Shown in pieces: positions 34,391 to 45,039 of a stretch of 64,000 bases of DNA. How positions within the stretch are numbered: the first letter of the stretch is position 1; every line of letters begins with the position of its first letter. The stretch is from Rehmannia glutinosa (taxonomy: Eukaryota; Streptophyta; Magnoliopsida; Lamiales; Orobanchaceae). The stretch lies in the NCBI GenBank assembly GCA_016081115.2, contig CM071930.1, forward strand, positions 9,095,419-9,159,418, written 5' to 3'. A program made the position numbers and the translations under genes. Under the pieces are notes generated by a model, which did not search any database, was not told the DNA's origin, and saw only the letters and a list, made by a program, of their open reading frames with translations.

Positions 34391-35143
34391 GTGTTTTTTA
34401 ATTTATGAGTTGCATGTTTTATAAATTGCTTATGTGTAAGCAATTGTTTTTTGTGCTGCAATTAATTTTGTTTATCAGATATGAATTATCATGTGTTGGA
34501 ATGAATGGACATTTACATATGGATACTCGTGTATATGAATGTTTACTGTTTTATATTAATATTATTTGTGGGAGTTAATTTTTGAAAATGGTGGTAATTC
34601 GATATCCTTATTTATTTTTTTTAAATTTTTTCTAGATTGATGTAGTAGGCCTTGAAAATATGTAAAAAAAAAATCGAGTCATGTATTTATTGAGCCGATT
34701 TTTGGAGGCTATTGTAATATTAATTTTACGAGGATATTTTTTATTTTACCACCATAGGTCTAAATTTTCTCCACATGATGCACCATATGTCAATGTCGCC
34801 CATGGGGGCTATTTTTTCGTAATTATCCATATCACATGGTTGCATGCATGATTTATTTATGGACATTGATAATTTTATTCATGCATCAATAATTTTTATT
34901 GTGATCTTTAATTCAGTGGGAGATGATTACTAGCTTTTGTGGCAAATTTTCGATCTCATTGAATTAAAGAAAATAATAAATATTATTTGGATCTAGATAA
35001 AGTTTTTAGATCAGTACCTAATTGTTTGCGCAATTTATTGAAATATTTTTAGACCAAACTCACCAATTGTAGTTTAGCCAATTTAGCATGAAAATGGACA
35101 AGGTATCCAATATTGTCCCGAATTAGATGCGGACAATATTCTG
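34391..35143. other. AT-rich non-coding stretch
   Basis: Probably the interior or flank of the retrotransposon remnants on either side. I see no gene or sharp repeat end. Confidence 0.5.
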
Positions 35144-35411
35144 TTTTTACACCAAAACAATGTTTTTAATTGTTGTCCAAATACTCCTAAATGATTTGAA
35201 ATGTTTTTTTACTATTTATTCAGAGTATTTCTTCAGTTTTTATTTTAGATAAAATTGGACAACACTTTTTATGATTTTATATTAATAAGTTTTTACATCA
35301 AAACAAGGTTCCTATATGTTGTCTAAATACTCCCGATCGGTTTAAAATGTTTTTACTAAATTTTCGGAGTATTTCTTGAGGTTTATTTTCGACAAAAATT
35401 GGACAACATTT
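35144..35411 (+). repeat. Two-copy tandem duplication, about 140 bp
   Basis: 35144-35277 and 35289-35411 are imperfect copies. Both run from TTTTTACA(C/T)CAAAACAA through TTGTC(C/T)AAATACTCC and GAGTATTTCTT to AATTGGACAACA. They lie upstream of, and probably within, the LTR that ends at 36551. Confidence 0.75.
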
Positions 35412-35420
35412 CTGTCTCTT

Positions 35421-35683
35421 GGTCGACCGATCGCCATATAGGGAAACCCGTACCTGAAGATGAATTTTGGAACAGAAAATGAGACGGAGGAAGTATTGGT
35501 CAGGTCGACCGGTCGCCCTTACCTGAGTGTTTCTTGGTTGAAACAGAACATTCGTTTTGTTGTTTATGGTTTGGTCGACCGGCTGAGGTAGGGGATGATC
35601 GGTCAAAACCTACGTCGACCGGTCGCCCCGTGTGATTTTTGATGTGTTCTTTTCAAACCTTATTTCTGCGCGACCGGTCGCCC
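35421..35683 (+). repeat. Five dispersed copies of a GGTCGACCGGTCGCCC motif
   Basis: Copies start at 35421 (one change), 35503 (perfect), 35573 (partial), 35612 and 35668. The core CGACCGGTCG is a perfect palindrome. They stand 40-80 bp apart in AT-rich DNA, 150-420 bp before the TATA box at 35838, i.e. in the U3-like part of the LTR. Confidence 0.75.
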
Positions 35684-36183
35684 TATGTTTTGACAGTAAA
35701 ATTCTAACTGTTGTGCAGCAGACAAACTTTCCTTGTTTTGTGGGATTGGTTTCTAACAGTTATATTCTTGATTTTAATTGTATTTTTCTGTAGATTTTCA
35801 ATCCCCAAGAGGATCCTATGCTTGATCAATCATCTCTTATAAATAGAGGATGTTTTGGAGCAACCAATACAACACTTGAGATACAACACAACAAGATACA
35901 TTCAAGCAAAGTCTTTAGCTTTTCATTATTATCATTCTTGTTGTAATTTGTCTAGCTTATCACTTTCACATCTTGAGGTCTAGGATTTCATTTCTTGATT
36001 ACACTTGCACTCAAATTGTATTATTCATTATTGAGTTGTAATCTTGATTTTGGTCATCATTCAACACAAGACATCGTTGTGAGTATTCTTGTAGAAAGAA
36101 TACACTTAGGTGATCTAGGTGATAGGTGTTTCAAGAGTGTGATGCTCTTGAGGTGTTGAAGAATTTGGTATTCTTCAAGATTG

Positions 36184-36300
36184 AAGATTGTGGTGATCTT
36201 CAAAGGTGCCGTTGAAGGAAGATTGTGGTAATCTTCAAAGGGCGATTGTGGTAATCTCCAAAGGTGGTGTTGAAGAAGAGTGTGGTGCTCTTCAAGGTGT
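36184..36300 (+). repeat. Hairpin-forming short tandem repeats in the LTR
   Basis: Four to five units of about 30 bp related to GAAGATTGTGGTGATCTTC AAAGGTG. Each unit is itself a small inverted repeat (GAAGAT...ATCTTC), so the transcript could form a row of stem-loops between the TATA box and the primer-binding site. Confidence 0.7.
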
Positions 36301-36553
36301 TGTAATTTGAATTTGTATTAATTTTGGTAATTAATAAAATTCTTTTTCTTTTTCAAAACCCATCCCGGATATACTGGGGTGGTAGTAGATTAGGCCCTAG
36401 GTGGGTTGAACTACTATAAATCGACGCGTGTTATTTACATTTCGCACCTTATTATTGTCTTGGCTTGTTTTGTTCGAAAAAGAGGGCGAAATCGAAAAGA
36501 TGGAGATAATCTATTCACCCCCTCTAGATTATCGTAGCCGCTGGACTTACAAG

Positions 36554-36565
36554 TGGTATCGAGCC
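36554..36565 (+). other. Primer-binding site of element B
   Basis: TGGTATCGAGCC; the expected tRNA-Met form is TGGTATCAGAGCC. The A and one further base of the CAGAG segment are altered, again at a CAG triplet. Confidence 0.8.
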
Positions 36566-36599
36566 AAACTCTTTGGCAAGCTCGCTTCCCATCGCGAGT

Positions 36600-37360
36600 G
36601 AAGAGGAACGATCGTCGGCTACGAATGAAGCTCACCTTTCCGGCACCTCCACCACCAAGCCACCTCGATTTAATTCCAAAAATTTTGCATTTTGGAAAGA
36701 AAGAATGTAATGCTATTTACAAAGTTGCGGGTTCAATATTTGGAATATCGTCATCAATGGAGAAGCCATTCCGATGAAAGACACACCATACTCCTCCAAA
36801 GCTCTCAAGGAGCTCAATGAAGAAGAAAAGAAAATCATCTCCTTAAATTGTAAAGCTCTCAATATTTTATATTATTCACTTACCAATTTGGAATATGATC
36901 TTATTGTAGGAATTCGATCGGCTCATGAAGTATGGCAAAAATTAGAAGCCATTCATGAAGTATATGCAAATGATAGGAGCAACTCAAAAGCATCTACTTC
37001 TCAAAGGGATACAAGGTCAAATCTAAGGAACAAGCCTTTTACAACTTCCAACTATGAAGTAGTTGAACAATGTTTTATGGGCATCGAAGAAGAAAACGAG
37101 GTTATGTGTTAAACCCTCTACTTCCTATGATATTGTTATACAAAATGATTATCATGATTTGCAAAATGATTTTGATGATCTTCAAAATGAATTCCAAATT
37201 TTACTTGTTAAGTACAAAAATTTTAAAAAGGAATTCAATGTTTTGAAAAATGATAAGGATAGTTTATTTACTTCCTATGAATCACTATCTTGTGCTCACA
37301 CCACAACTCTTGATAAGGTTAGAATCCTACAAAATTTTCCATCACTATATATAATATAAT
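36600..37360 (+). pseudogene. Element B gag fragment (UBN2/DUF4219 type)
   Basis: The pieces PPRFNSKNFAFWKERM (about 36655-36710), EEKKIISLNCKALNILYYSL and IRSAHEVWQKLEAIHE (36774-36975) are the conserved copia gag core in order. After this the usual downstream motif is missing (internal deletion). A charged coiled-coil part (37063-37359) ends abruptly before the Mutator-like element. Gag is RNA-binding and builds the particle. The rest of the element is gone. Confidence 0.8.
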
Positions 37361-37493
37361 ATTATTATGTTTCATTTCGATGATTATTTCTTGAACAGTA
37401 CTCAAGTGAAAATATGATATATATATATATATACACCATAAAATTATAATAGGAAATATCCGATCACCATTAATTATTATGTGCATTTCAACA

Positions 37494-39067
37494 ACTATTT
37501 TTGGCAAAATTATTTTTTTAGTCCTCTAAGTGGACTGACCTGGAGTTTTAGTCCTCACTTACTAATTTGTATGATATTAGTCCTCTAACTAATTTTTTTC
37601 AGATTTTTAGTCCTATTACCTGCAATACCCGGTCAAGTTAACCTGGAATGCTGACGTGGCTTTTTTTTTTCTAATAAAACATTTTTTTAATGAGTAAATT
37701 GATGACTTGGACATATAGTTGGACGATTTTGGAGGGAAACTAGGTTTTGGTATCAAAATGGTGGGGAAATTGATATTTAGTTATAAAATATAAAAAAAAC
37801 TATATTTTGAAAAAAACATTATATTTTCGAAAAAAATTATATAAATTATTTATTTCGGAAAATTAATTTGGTTGTGGTTTAAAAAATAATACCAAATTAT
37901 TCTATAAATAATTTATTATTTTTAAAAATAATTTAAATTATATTTAGTTATTAATATAGTTTTTAACATTGTTTTTTCCAACTTTTAAAAATAATTCAGT
38001 TTTTTGACATTATCATCTTTTAAAAAACAATTAACATCAATATAATATAAAAATATAAGTAAAATATTTTTTAAAACCATAACCAAATTATTCAAATTAA
38101 ATAACATCAATATAATATTATATTTAAAATTTAAACATTCAAAAATTAAATAAATTAAATATTTATAAAAATATAAGTAAAAATATAAAATAACTATATT
38201 TTGAAAAAAATTAAATAGTTATTTTTTTGAAAAAATAATATAAATTATCTGTTTCGAAAAAATAATTTGATTACGTTTAAAAAATAATACCGAATTATTA
38301 TATATATAATTTATTATTTCAAAAATAATTTAAACTATATTTTGTTATAAATATTGTTTTTAACAAAAAAAATTCCAACTTTAAAAAATAATTCAGTTTT
38401 TTTGACATTATCAACTTTTAAAAACAATTTTTCAAATTCAATAACATCAATATAATATTATATTTAAAATTTAAACTACATAATAAATTAATAATAAATT
38501 AAAAATATTATAAAACTATAAGTGAAAATATAAAAAAATCTATATTTTGAAAAAATAATTAAATAGTTATATTTTCGAAAAAAGTAATATAAATTATTTA
38601 TTTCGAAAAAATAATTTGGTTATGTTTAAAAAAATAATACTGAATTATTCTATACACAATTTATTATTTATAAAAGTTGGAAAAAATAATGTTAAAAACT
38701 ATATTTATTTAATTTTTTTAGTTCGAAAATATAATTTATTTAATATTTTTTTTTAAAAATATAGTTTTTTTATATTTTATAACTAAATATCAATTTTCCC
38801 ACCATTTTGATACTAAAACCTAGTTTCCCTCCAAAATCATCCAACTATATGTCCAAGTCATCAATTTGCTCATTAAAAAAATGTTTTATTAGAAAAAACA
38901 GCCACATCAGCATTCCAGGTTAACTTGACCGGGTATAGCAGGTATGACTAAAAATTTGAAAAAAAAAATTAGTTACAGGACTAATATCATACAAATTAGT
39001 AATTGAGGACTAAAGCTCCATGTCAGTACACTTAGAGGACTAAGAAAATAATTTTGCCACTATTTTT
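37494..39067. mobile_element. Mutator-like element with long terminal inverted repeats
   Basis: The element proper is 37503-39058 (1,556 bp), flanked by perfect 9-bp duplications ACTATTTTT (37494-37502 and 39059-39067). The ends start GGCAAAATTATTTT(T/C)TTAGTCCTCT on each strand and stay inverted repeats for about 300 bp (to about 37800 and from about 38760). 9-bp duplications and long TIRs are the mark of Mutator-like elements. There is no transposase, so it is non-autonomous. The core is made of three AT-rich direct repeats (see next entry). Confidence 0.93.
37780..38685 (+). repeat. Three direct repeats forming the core of the Mutator-like element
   Basis: Copies start near 37780, 38183 and 38525. 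Shared landmarks are CTATATTTTGAAAAAA, ATTTCG(G/A)AAAA, AAAAATAATACC(A/G)AATTATT and a CAATATAATATTATATTTAAA stretch. The third copy is truncated by the right TIR. Confidence 0.75.
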
Positions 39068-39227
39068 TAACAGTATTTCTATTTTTGTTGAAATTGCGGA
39101 TAGTAGCTACTTGGGACTAATTAAACAAAAACATTTTCTGACCCATGAAATAAAAAAAAAAATATTTTCTAACATTTTTGCTGGTCTTACGTCTCTTACC
39201 CTTAACAACCGAAGAAAATGAGGATAT

Positions 39228-39370
39228 CGTGGCAATTTGTTCTTCCATATCGCGGACTATTGTGGACCATCGTGGCATATTGTGATATATTTTGGGAAGC
39301 ATATATATTGTGACAATTTGTTCTTCCATATTGCGACTATCATGGACTACTATTGTATATCGTGATAATA
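39228..39370 (+). repeat. Two-copy imperfect repeat, spacing about 80 bp
   Basis: GTGRCAATTTGTTCTTCCAT occurs at about 39229 and 39309, each followed by a similar RCGRACTATYRTGGAC stretch rich in TGTGG words. Origin unknown. Confidence 0.6.
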
Positions 39371-40499
39371 CTACCGTGGAGATTGTGATACATCGGCAAG
39401 AGTATACTATCATGTCATACCGCGACTTCTATTTCTTCTTCAAACTCAAAAACCTTTTGTTTATGGGTGTTTTGGTAGTTTTGGATAATAAAGTGTTTTT
39501 TTCTTAAGAGTGTGTAGAAAAAAAGTTTCCTTATCGAAAATGAGTGCTTTAAAAATTCTCCTTTTTATAATGTACAAATATAATATAATGCAAAATACAG
39601 TATTTATTTTCACAAGAAAACAATTTCATTAAATCACACTAGCAATACATTGATAGAAACATAAAAACAAAACTGTTAAAAAATCATAAAAGATTCAACT
39701 ATGAAAAGACTTATATCATCTAAGTGAATAGCAAAAAATAGATTAGTTAAAGTCTAAAACTTTGAAAAATCTACAATAATTAAAATACCCATTATTCCAG
39801 TTATGTAACATACTGAAGGCCATAATCTGATTTGATATCTAAGTCGGATAAAAAATTTGCCTGTCTGAATCGTCTGCATAAGAAAAAGTATCGCACCAAG
39901 ACATCGACAAACCAAACGCCGCAACAAGATGACGAAATCACAATTAAGAAAACAAACAAAATAACCAAGATTTATGTGGGAAAAACACTTATTTAGAAAA
40001 TAAATTGATAAAAATGATGTAGATGGAGGTGATTTCAAACCAAAATTTGCAAAAAATCAGCCCCTAATTAGAACGACAAGAAAAAGAAACAAAAGAAACG
40101 GAGAGTCGAGAGAAAAGAAGGATGGGTTTTCTTATAGAGTCTGTCGGATTTCAAGTCACTTCGCTATATATAGCAAAATATATTTTAGCCATATTTTTCA
40201 AAAATATATATTTGTTAGCCATTATGATTTCAAATGTCCAGTACTTTGCCATTTTTTCATTTATCGGGACCGATCCATTTCTCAGCACCGAGACACATTA
40301 CTCGATACCGAGAAATGTACCGCATCAATTTTTTGAAAAATGACTAAGTACCCCATCCGAGAATATAAGAAATGTATGACCGTCATTTTTTAGTCAAAAT
40401 GGCCTAAAAACATGTTTTTTGAAAAACATGGCTATTTTTCATTTTCACAAAACATAAGGGTTCAATTTGGTTGATTATCACTTTGTTATATGCAAAAAT
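39371..40499. other. Intergenic, no gene recognised
   Basis: AT-rich. Open frames here (39292-39507, 39754-40038 minus) show no recognisable motif or codon pattern. Confidence 0.55.
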
Positions 40500-40512
40500 A
40501 CAACATAAAATT

Positions 40513-40637
40513 GGGAATCGGATAGCGGTCGAGTGGTTAAGACTCTCAAGTCCAGACTAGAATATATTGGGTTCGGTACTCAACTTCTCATTATGTACCC
40601 TTCCACTCCAAGATATGTACTAAAACAAAATAGATAA
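40513..40637 (+). mobile_element. tRNA-derived SINE copy 1
   Basis: 125 bp between perfect 13-bp duplications ACAACATAAAATT (40500-40512, 40638-40650). It has an A box (TAGCGGTCGAGTGG) and a B box (GGGTTCGGTACTC), the internal RNA polymerase III promoter, and an A-rich 3' end. The head resembles a Leu/Ser-type tRNA. Confidence 0.88.
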
Positions 40638-40877
40638 ACAACATAAAATTATAACACCAATGTTAATTATTGAAATAGGCCTGGCGGCTGGTAGTCGAAT
40701 AAATCTCGACCCCTTAAAACCTATTTTGTGGTTGCACTCAATAAATATTTGCATTATTAGAAATTGTGACCAAGCATGAATCTGCAAATTTTCAACAAGA
40801 CTAGGATCCAGGTATCAATGACATATCAATGACACAATAATTGAAATAACTTCTTCATCTTTTCTTTCTTCCTATTT

Positions 40878-40909
40878 GGTCAAAATTGCCCACCAGAATG
40901 AAAGGTCAA
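40878..40909 (-). promoter_or_regulatory. Two W-box cores upstream of the VQ gene
   Basis: TTGACC on the minus strand at 40878-40883 and 40904-40909. WRKY factors bind TTGAC(C/T), and VQ proteins partner WRKY factors, so WRKY feedback is plausible (inference). The cores are now about 640-670 bp before the TATA box because a 480-bp MITE lies between. Confidence 0.35.
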
Positions 40910-41023
40910 CTTCCCCGCCGTCGCTCACGACAAACCAAAAATATTTTACTTTCTCAATCATTTCAACTTTCAGTTCTCTTTCTATCTTAATTTCCCTCTT
41001 GCTTTGAATTCAAGATTTTCTTG

Positions 41024-41521
41024 CAAAATTTTGGCTTAATTACAAAATTAGTCCTGTAATTTTGGAGTGGTGGCATTTTTGAACTTTTATTTTTCGGTTC
41101 ACAATTTAGGATTTTTATTGGGTTATTAGTCGGATCGCAGACGTGCCTATCACCTCACCACCCTAATTTGGGGGTTTTCAGAAAATAAAATCATTCATTA
41201 AAGATTATTAATTAACAATGAAAAAAATTAAAAATGACATGTAAATAATGTAAATCAATTACATTTGGAATATGCATATGTTTTCCGGTCAACATCCTAA
41301 TCAGAAATTCCACCGAAAAAATGAAAATCTCAATTTAAGGTGGTGGAGTAGCAGCCACATTAGCAAACTCGATTAATTTTGATTTTTTCAGCCAAAATTG
41401 TCTTCAGTGTGTCGAATTTTCTGATTTAAAGTCCTAAATTACAAACTGAAAAAAATAATAGTCCTAAAATAACACCATCCCATAATTACAGGACCAGTTT
41501 TGCAATTAAGCCCAAACTGTT
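41024..41521. mobile_element. Mutator-like MITE in the VQ gene promoter
   Basis: The element is 41033-41512. Both ends begin GGCTTAATT(A/G)CAAAA and continue as imperfect inverted repeats (GTCCTGTAATT) for about 60 bp. The flanking 9-mers CAAAATTTT and CAAACTGTT match at 7 of 9 bases, an old Mutator-type duplication. No coding sequence. The right end is 33 bp before the TATA box. Confidence 0.8.
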
Positions 41522-41544
41522 CACAGTATATATACTACTATAAC

Positions 41545-41552
41545 TATAAATA
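41545..41552 (+). promoter_or_regulatory. TATA box of the VQ gene
   Basis: TATAAATA, 113 bp before the ATG at 41665. This predicts transcription starting near 41575-41585 and a short leader of about 85 bases. Confidence 0.65.
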
Positions 41553-41664
41553 CAGCACCATAAAGCCATAGATATTTCATCACTTTCTCTTCCCTCTTGA
41601 GTATTGTTTCTAAATAAATTCATAAAATTACACCAAAATTTATATCAAACAGGAATTAATAATC

Positions 41665-42180
41665 ATGGACTCGTATTATTCATCCAATCCGTTTTCCTCT
41701 CAATATCAGCAAGAAATCCAGAGCGGAAAACCGCCACCTCCGGCGGCGCCGCCGTCTTTCCGATCGGCGCTCCATTCCGTCCGTAAATTTCCGGCCAAAA
41801 CCCTAAAACCCAAGAAATTACCAATCGCACCTCTGCCACCAATCCCAGCAAGAATCTACAAAGTGAACGCCGTCGATTTCAAGGATACTGTTCAGAAGCT
41901 AACAGGCGCGCCTGAGTTTCAGCCGACGCGGCTGCGGGAGGTGGCGCCGCCGCCACTCTGCCTATCTCCACCGCATCATCGACCCACGCTCAATCATCCT
42001 TCATTGTTCGATGCGGAAGATGAAGGAGAAAAGCCGCGGAAATTATTCGACAGTAATTATGGGGTGCCAATTAGTCCGCTAGGGTTTAGCTTGTCTCCTT
42101 CGTCGATGGCATGGTGTTCGGCTTTTCTTATGAGTCCAGGAACTCTTGAAAGCTCCTTGGAGCCAAATGCAGTTCTTTAA
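41665..42180 (+). CDS. VQ-motif protein, 171 residues, intronless
   Basis: A plant-specific transcription co-regulator. The VQ motif FKDTVQKLTG is at residues 72-81 (consensus FxxxVQxLTG), preceded by RIYKVNAVD, the usual lead-in. The N-terminus has Ser/Tyr/Gln-rich and Pro-rich stretches and a basic run KTLKPKK (45-51), a likely nuclear signal. The C-terminus has SPLGFSLSPSS and LMSPGTLESS, Ser-Pro sites that in some family members are MAP-kinase targets. VQ proteins bind WRKY factors in the nucleus and tune defence and growth responses. It is intact, has a TATA box upstream and no intron, as is usual for the family. The C-terminal SP-rich form recalls the Arabidopsis VQ29/VQ30 type, but I do not assign a member. 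Confidence 0.92.
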   Translation: MDSYYSSNPFSSQYQQEIQSGKPPPPAAPPSFRSALHSVRKFPAKTLKPKKLPIAPLPPIPARIYKVNAVDFKDTVQKLTGAPEFQPTRLREVAPPPLCLSPPHHRPTLNHPSLFDAEDEGEKPRKLFDSNYGVPISPLGFSLSPSSMAWCSAFLMSPGTLESSLEPNAVL

Positions 42181-42226
42181 TTCAGACTTTTTTTTTTTTT
42201 TTAAATGGAGTTCAAGAAATAAATAG

Positions 42227-42332
42227 GAAATTATAGTGTTCGTGTGGTTATGACTCTCAATCAAGTCGAGACTAGAGGTCTAGAGTTTGATTCTTATCAC
42301 TCCTCCCCTCTTGGTGTATGTATTAAAAAACT
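42227..42332 (+). mobile_element. tRNA-derived SINE copy 2, just 3' of the VQ gene
   Basis: Same family as 40513-40637. It has an A-box-like TAGTGTTCGTGTGG, then ATGACTCTCAA, a B-box-like GAGTTTGATTCTTATC and the ending TGTATGTATTAAAAA. It starts about 46 bp after the VQ stop codon, so it is probably in the 3' UTR. Duplication is unclear. Confidence 0.75.
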
Positions 42333-43265
42333 ACGTTAATTATTATCATGATTTTTTCTTTCTGAGATCCAATTTCTTTTGTTTGTAATGAACATCGTCA
42401 ATGCATACATGTTAAGTTTCTCGAGTTTGTTATGTGAAATATGAGAGCATATTTCCTGTTATATTTTTTGTGTTCCATTTTCTATTCCATTACTTGGATA
42501 ATAGACAAGTGTACGACATATGTTTATCTTATAAACAGATCATGTCCATACAAGTAGTGGAACATAAAGTAAAACACCAAAAGTGGAACATGAAATCTAT
42601 TCCTTTGAGTTGCTCCAACCAAGTTGGATCATCCTTTTCAAAACTGTGTTTAATTTTATATTTTATTTATATTATACACATTAAGTGCATAAATAATAGA
42701 GGACTCATATTACAGCTACTAGATAAGCCATATCATGTATTCCCAATAGTGTTTTAATTTTATATTTTAATTCACCATCAAAGAAACACTAAGTATATAA
42801 CATAATATCATCAATGTATATTACACGTGTAGAAACTTCATTTCAAAAGAATTCAAATTATTCTCCTACACTTTGAATTATTAGCTTTTGGTGGGTTGAC
42901 CCCTATTCAGTATAGGGATAATGTGAAATTATTTTCATATTTTAATAACAATCTTGGCAATGGGACCAAGTTTTAATGGAATTTCAAAGCCAAAAAAAAA
43001 GTTAGATCTTTTACATATATCTACAACAAAAAGGGTCTTTTTCGACAACAATATATATTGTTGCTAATTAAAGACAACTATTCGCGATGCCATGGTTGTT
43101 GCTAAAGGTTTTTTCAATGTATAAGATATTGCAATTAATCCTTTTTGCGACGATATGTTGTTGCAAAGTGTACTTACTAGTGACAACTGCTTTTGCTGTC
43201 TCTACTTATCTATGCAAACATTCTGTCGTCACAAACGTTCGCTAAATATGTCTGAAATAAGTGAC
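42333..43265. other. Intergenic; unassigned GACAAC/GTTGCTA-rich repeat at its end
   Basis: No gene recognised. 43030-43230 repeats words such as GACAAC and TTGTTGC(T/A)A in both orientations, suggesting subterminal repeats of a DNA transposon, but no ends or duplication were found. Confidence 0.45.
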
Positions 43266-44281
43266 TAGGGGTGTGCACGGTACGGGACGGTTCGGAGATT
43301 TGGAAATCTGCAGAACCGAACCATAGAAAAAAATCTCCGTCCCGAACCATACCGAAAGTTCGGGACTGAGATTCGGTTCTATGGGATGGGACGGTACCTT
43401 TCGGTTCGGGACGGAGATTCGGAGATTAGCCATACATAAAGCATACAAATTTGAAAGAAAAAAAAAAGAAAAAAGAAAATCAATATAAAAATCACTAAAC
43501 GGATATACTTCTAGAGTTCTAGTATCTTTTTAGCGTAGTCTCAAAATAAAACTAAAACTATAATAGGTAACACAATCCAAAATTCTAAACTTAATAACCT
43601 CTATAATACAATAATATTATACTATTTGGGCAATTGTCCTTCTATTGACATAGAACATATATAATTAACTAATAGTTTTTATAAATTAAAATAAAATAAA
43701 AATTTGTAAATTTATAATCTCAATGTCTCATACTTAACAACTTAACATAATCAATAAAATTATATTTATAATTTATGTGATGTGGTAAAAAATTAAAATA
43801 TGATTTTTTATATTATTATAATCATTACTTGTTTCTCTTTTAAGTGGAATTTACTAATCATTTTAACTAATTTCAATTTCAAATTATTTACTCTATTATT
43901 AATATCAAAGCTTTTTAAAATTCATAATAGTTGCAGTACTATGAGTTTTTCAGAAATATGTTTTATATTCAATTTAATTTCAAATAGTTTGTAGTTAATT
44001 CAATATCAAAATAAAAACAACATAGAAATAACGTATATGTATTTATATAAAATCTTTAAAATCGGTTCTAGCTTCGGGTCCTCGGTTCGGAGTGGTTCGG
44101 TACGGTTCAGTACGGTTCTCGGTACAGGTATTTGAAAAATCTCCAGAATCGTACCATAAATATTTTCGGTACGGTACGGTTCGGGGAAAGTCAAAAAGTC
44201 AACGAATATTTTCAGTTCGGAGATCTTTCGGTCCAGATATCGGTTCAATTTCGGTAATCTCCAAGTCCGTACACAGTCCTA
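43266..44281. mobile_element. hAT-like non-autonomous element
   Basis: The ends are TAGGGGTGTGCACGG and, on the other strand, TAGGACTGTGTACGG. Both arms are about 180-220 bp, GC-richer, and full of GGTTCGG/GGTACGG words in opposite orientation; the middle is AT-rich filler. This is the common plant hAT MITE structure. An 8-bp duplication is not clear (5 of 8), so the copy is old or the ends are off by a few bases. Confidence 0.7.
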
Positions 44282-44589
44282 AAAATAACCCGTCAACTCT
44301 TTCCGTAACAGTTCCGGACATTTGAATTGCAAGACCAAAATCATCAGTTACGACTTAGAAGGATTTGAAAGTAGCAACAAACAATTTGAAAATTGTTCCA
44401 ACATCAAAGAATAACGTGTCATTATTTTTTTTATTAGATTTACAATATAGGTATTTGGTGGTGGGTATTTGTAAACTTTGTTTAAAGAGGTAATCTTCTG
44501 TTCGACGGTCTAACGGTTAGATGAATCCAACCTAATAAATCTACATGATCTGCGAACCCAGCAACCCAACAAAATGTTTAATACATTTT

Positions 44590-44955
44590 ATGAGACGTAC
44601 TAATACTTTTCAGTGGAACTACTAATACTTTTTAGTAAAAAAACTAAGAAAATTCAAGGGAATTACTAAAAAATATTTTAGGGAAAAACTAATATTTTTC
44701 AGGGGAACTACTAATACGTTTCACGGGGACGACTAATATTTTTTACGGAAAAAACTAGTACTTTTTAGGGGACTATTTAATATTTTGAAGTGAAGTACGT
44801 ACTAATACTTTTCGTATAGACTACTTATACTTTTCAGATGAAAACTTAATACTCTCCATGCTCTTGTGATACTATATCACTGTTCAATATTGCCGAATTA
44901 ATATTTTCAAGTGAACTATGTACTAATACATTTAAGAGGGACTACTAATATTGGT
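44590..44955 (+). repeat. Degenerate tandem repeat, about 25-35 bp units
   Basis: Some ten units on the pattern GGGAACTACTAATACTTTTCA, varying in length. Non-coding. Confidence 0.7.
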
Positions 44956-45039
44956 CCCTGGATATTACAAAAATGTCATTGCTAATATATAAAAACACCA
45001 CCAGGTTATTATGGGATCCGTCTAACAGATTTTGGCCTA

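Larger units (their letters stand above)
35421..36551 (+). repeat. 5' LTR of copia element B (left limit not fixed)
   Basis: The right end is TTACA at 36551, two bases before a primer-binding site. A TATA box, TATAAATAG, is at 35838-35846 and a TAATAAAATTC polyadenylation-like stretch is near 36335. The left limit may extend to about 35100. No matching 3' LTR is present. Confidence 0.65.

Noticed and set aside
41663..41851. Minus-strand open frame over the VQ gene start
   Set aside because: Antisense shadow; the plus-strand VQ protein is well supported.
42434..42757. 107-codon open frame downstream of VQ
   Set aside because: AT-rich, low-complexity composition, no motif or splice structure.
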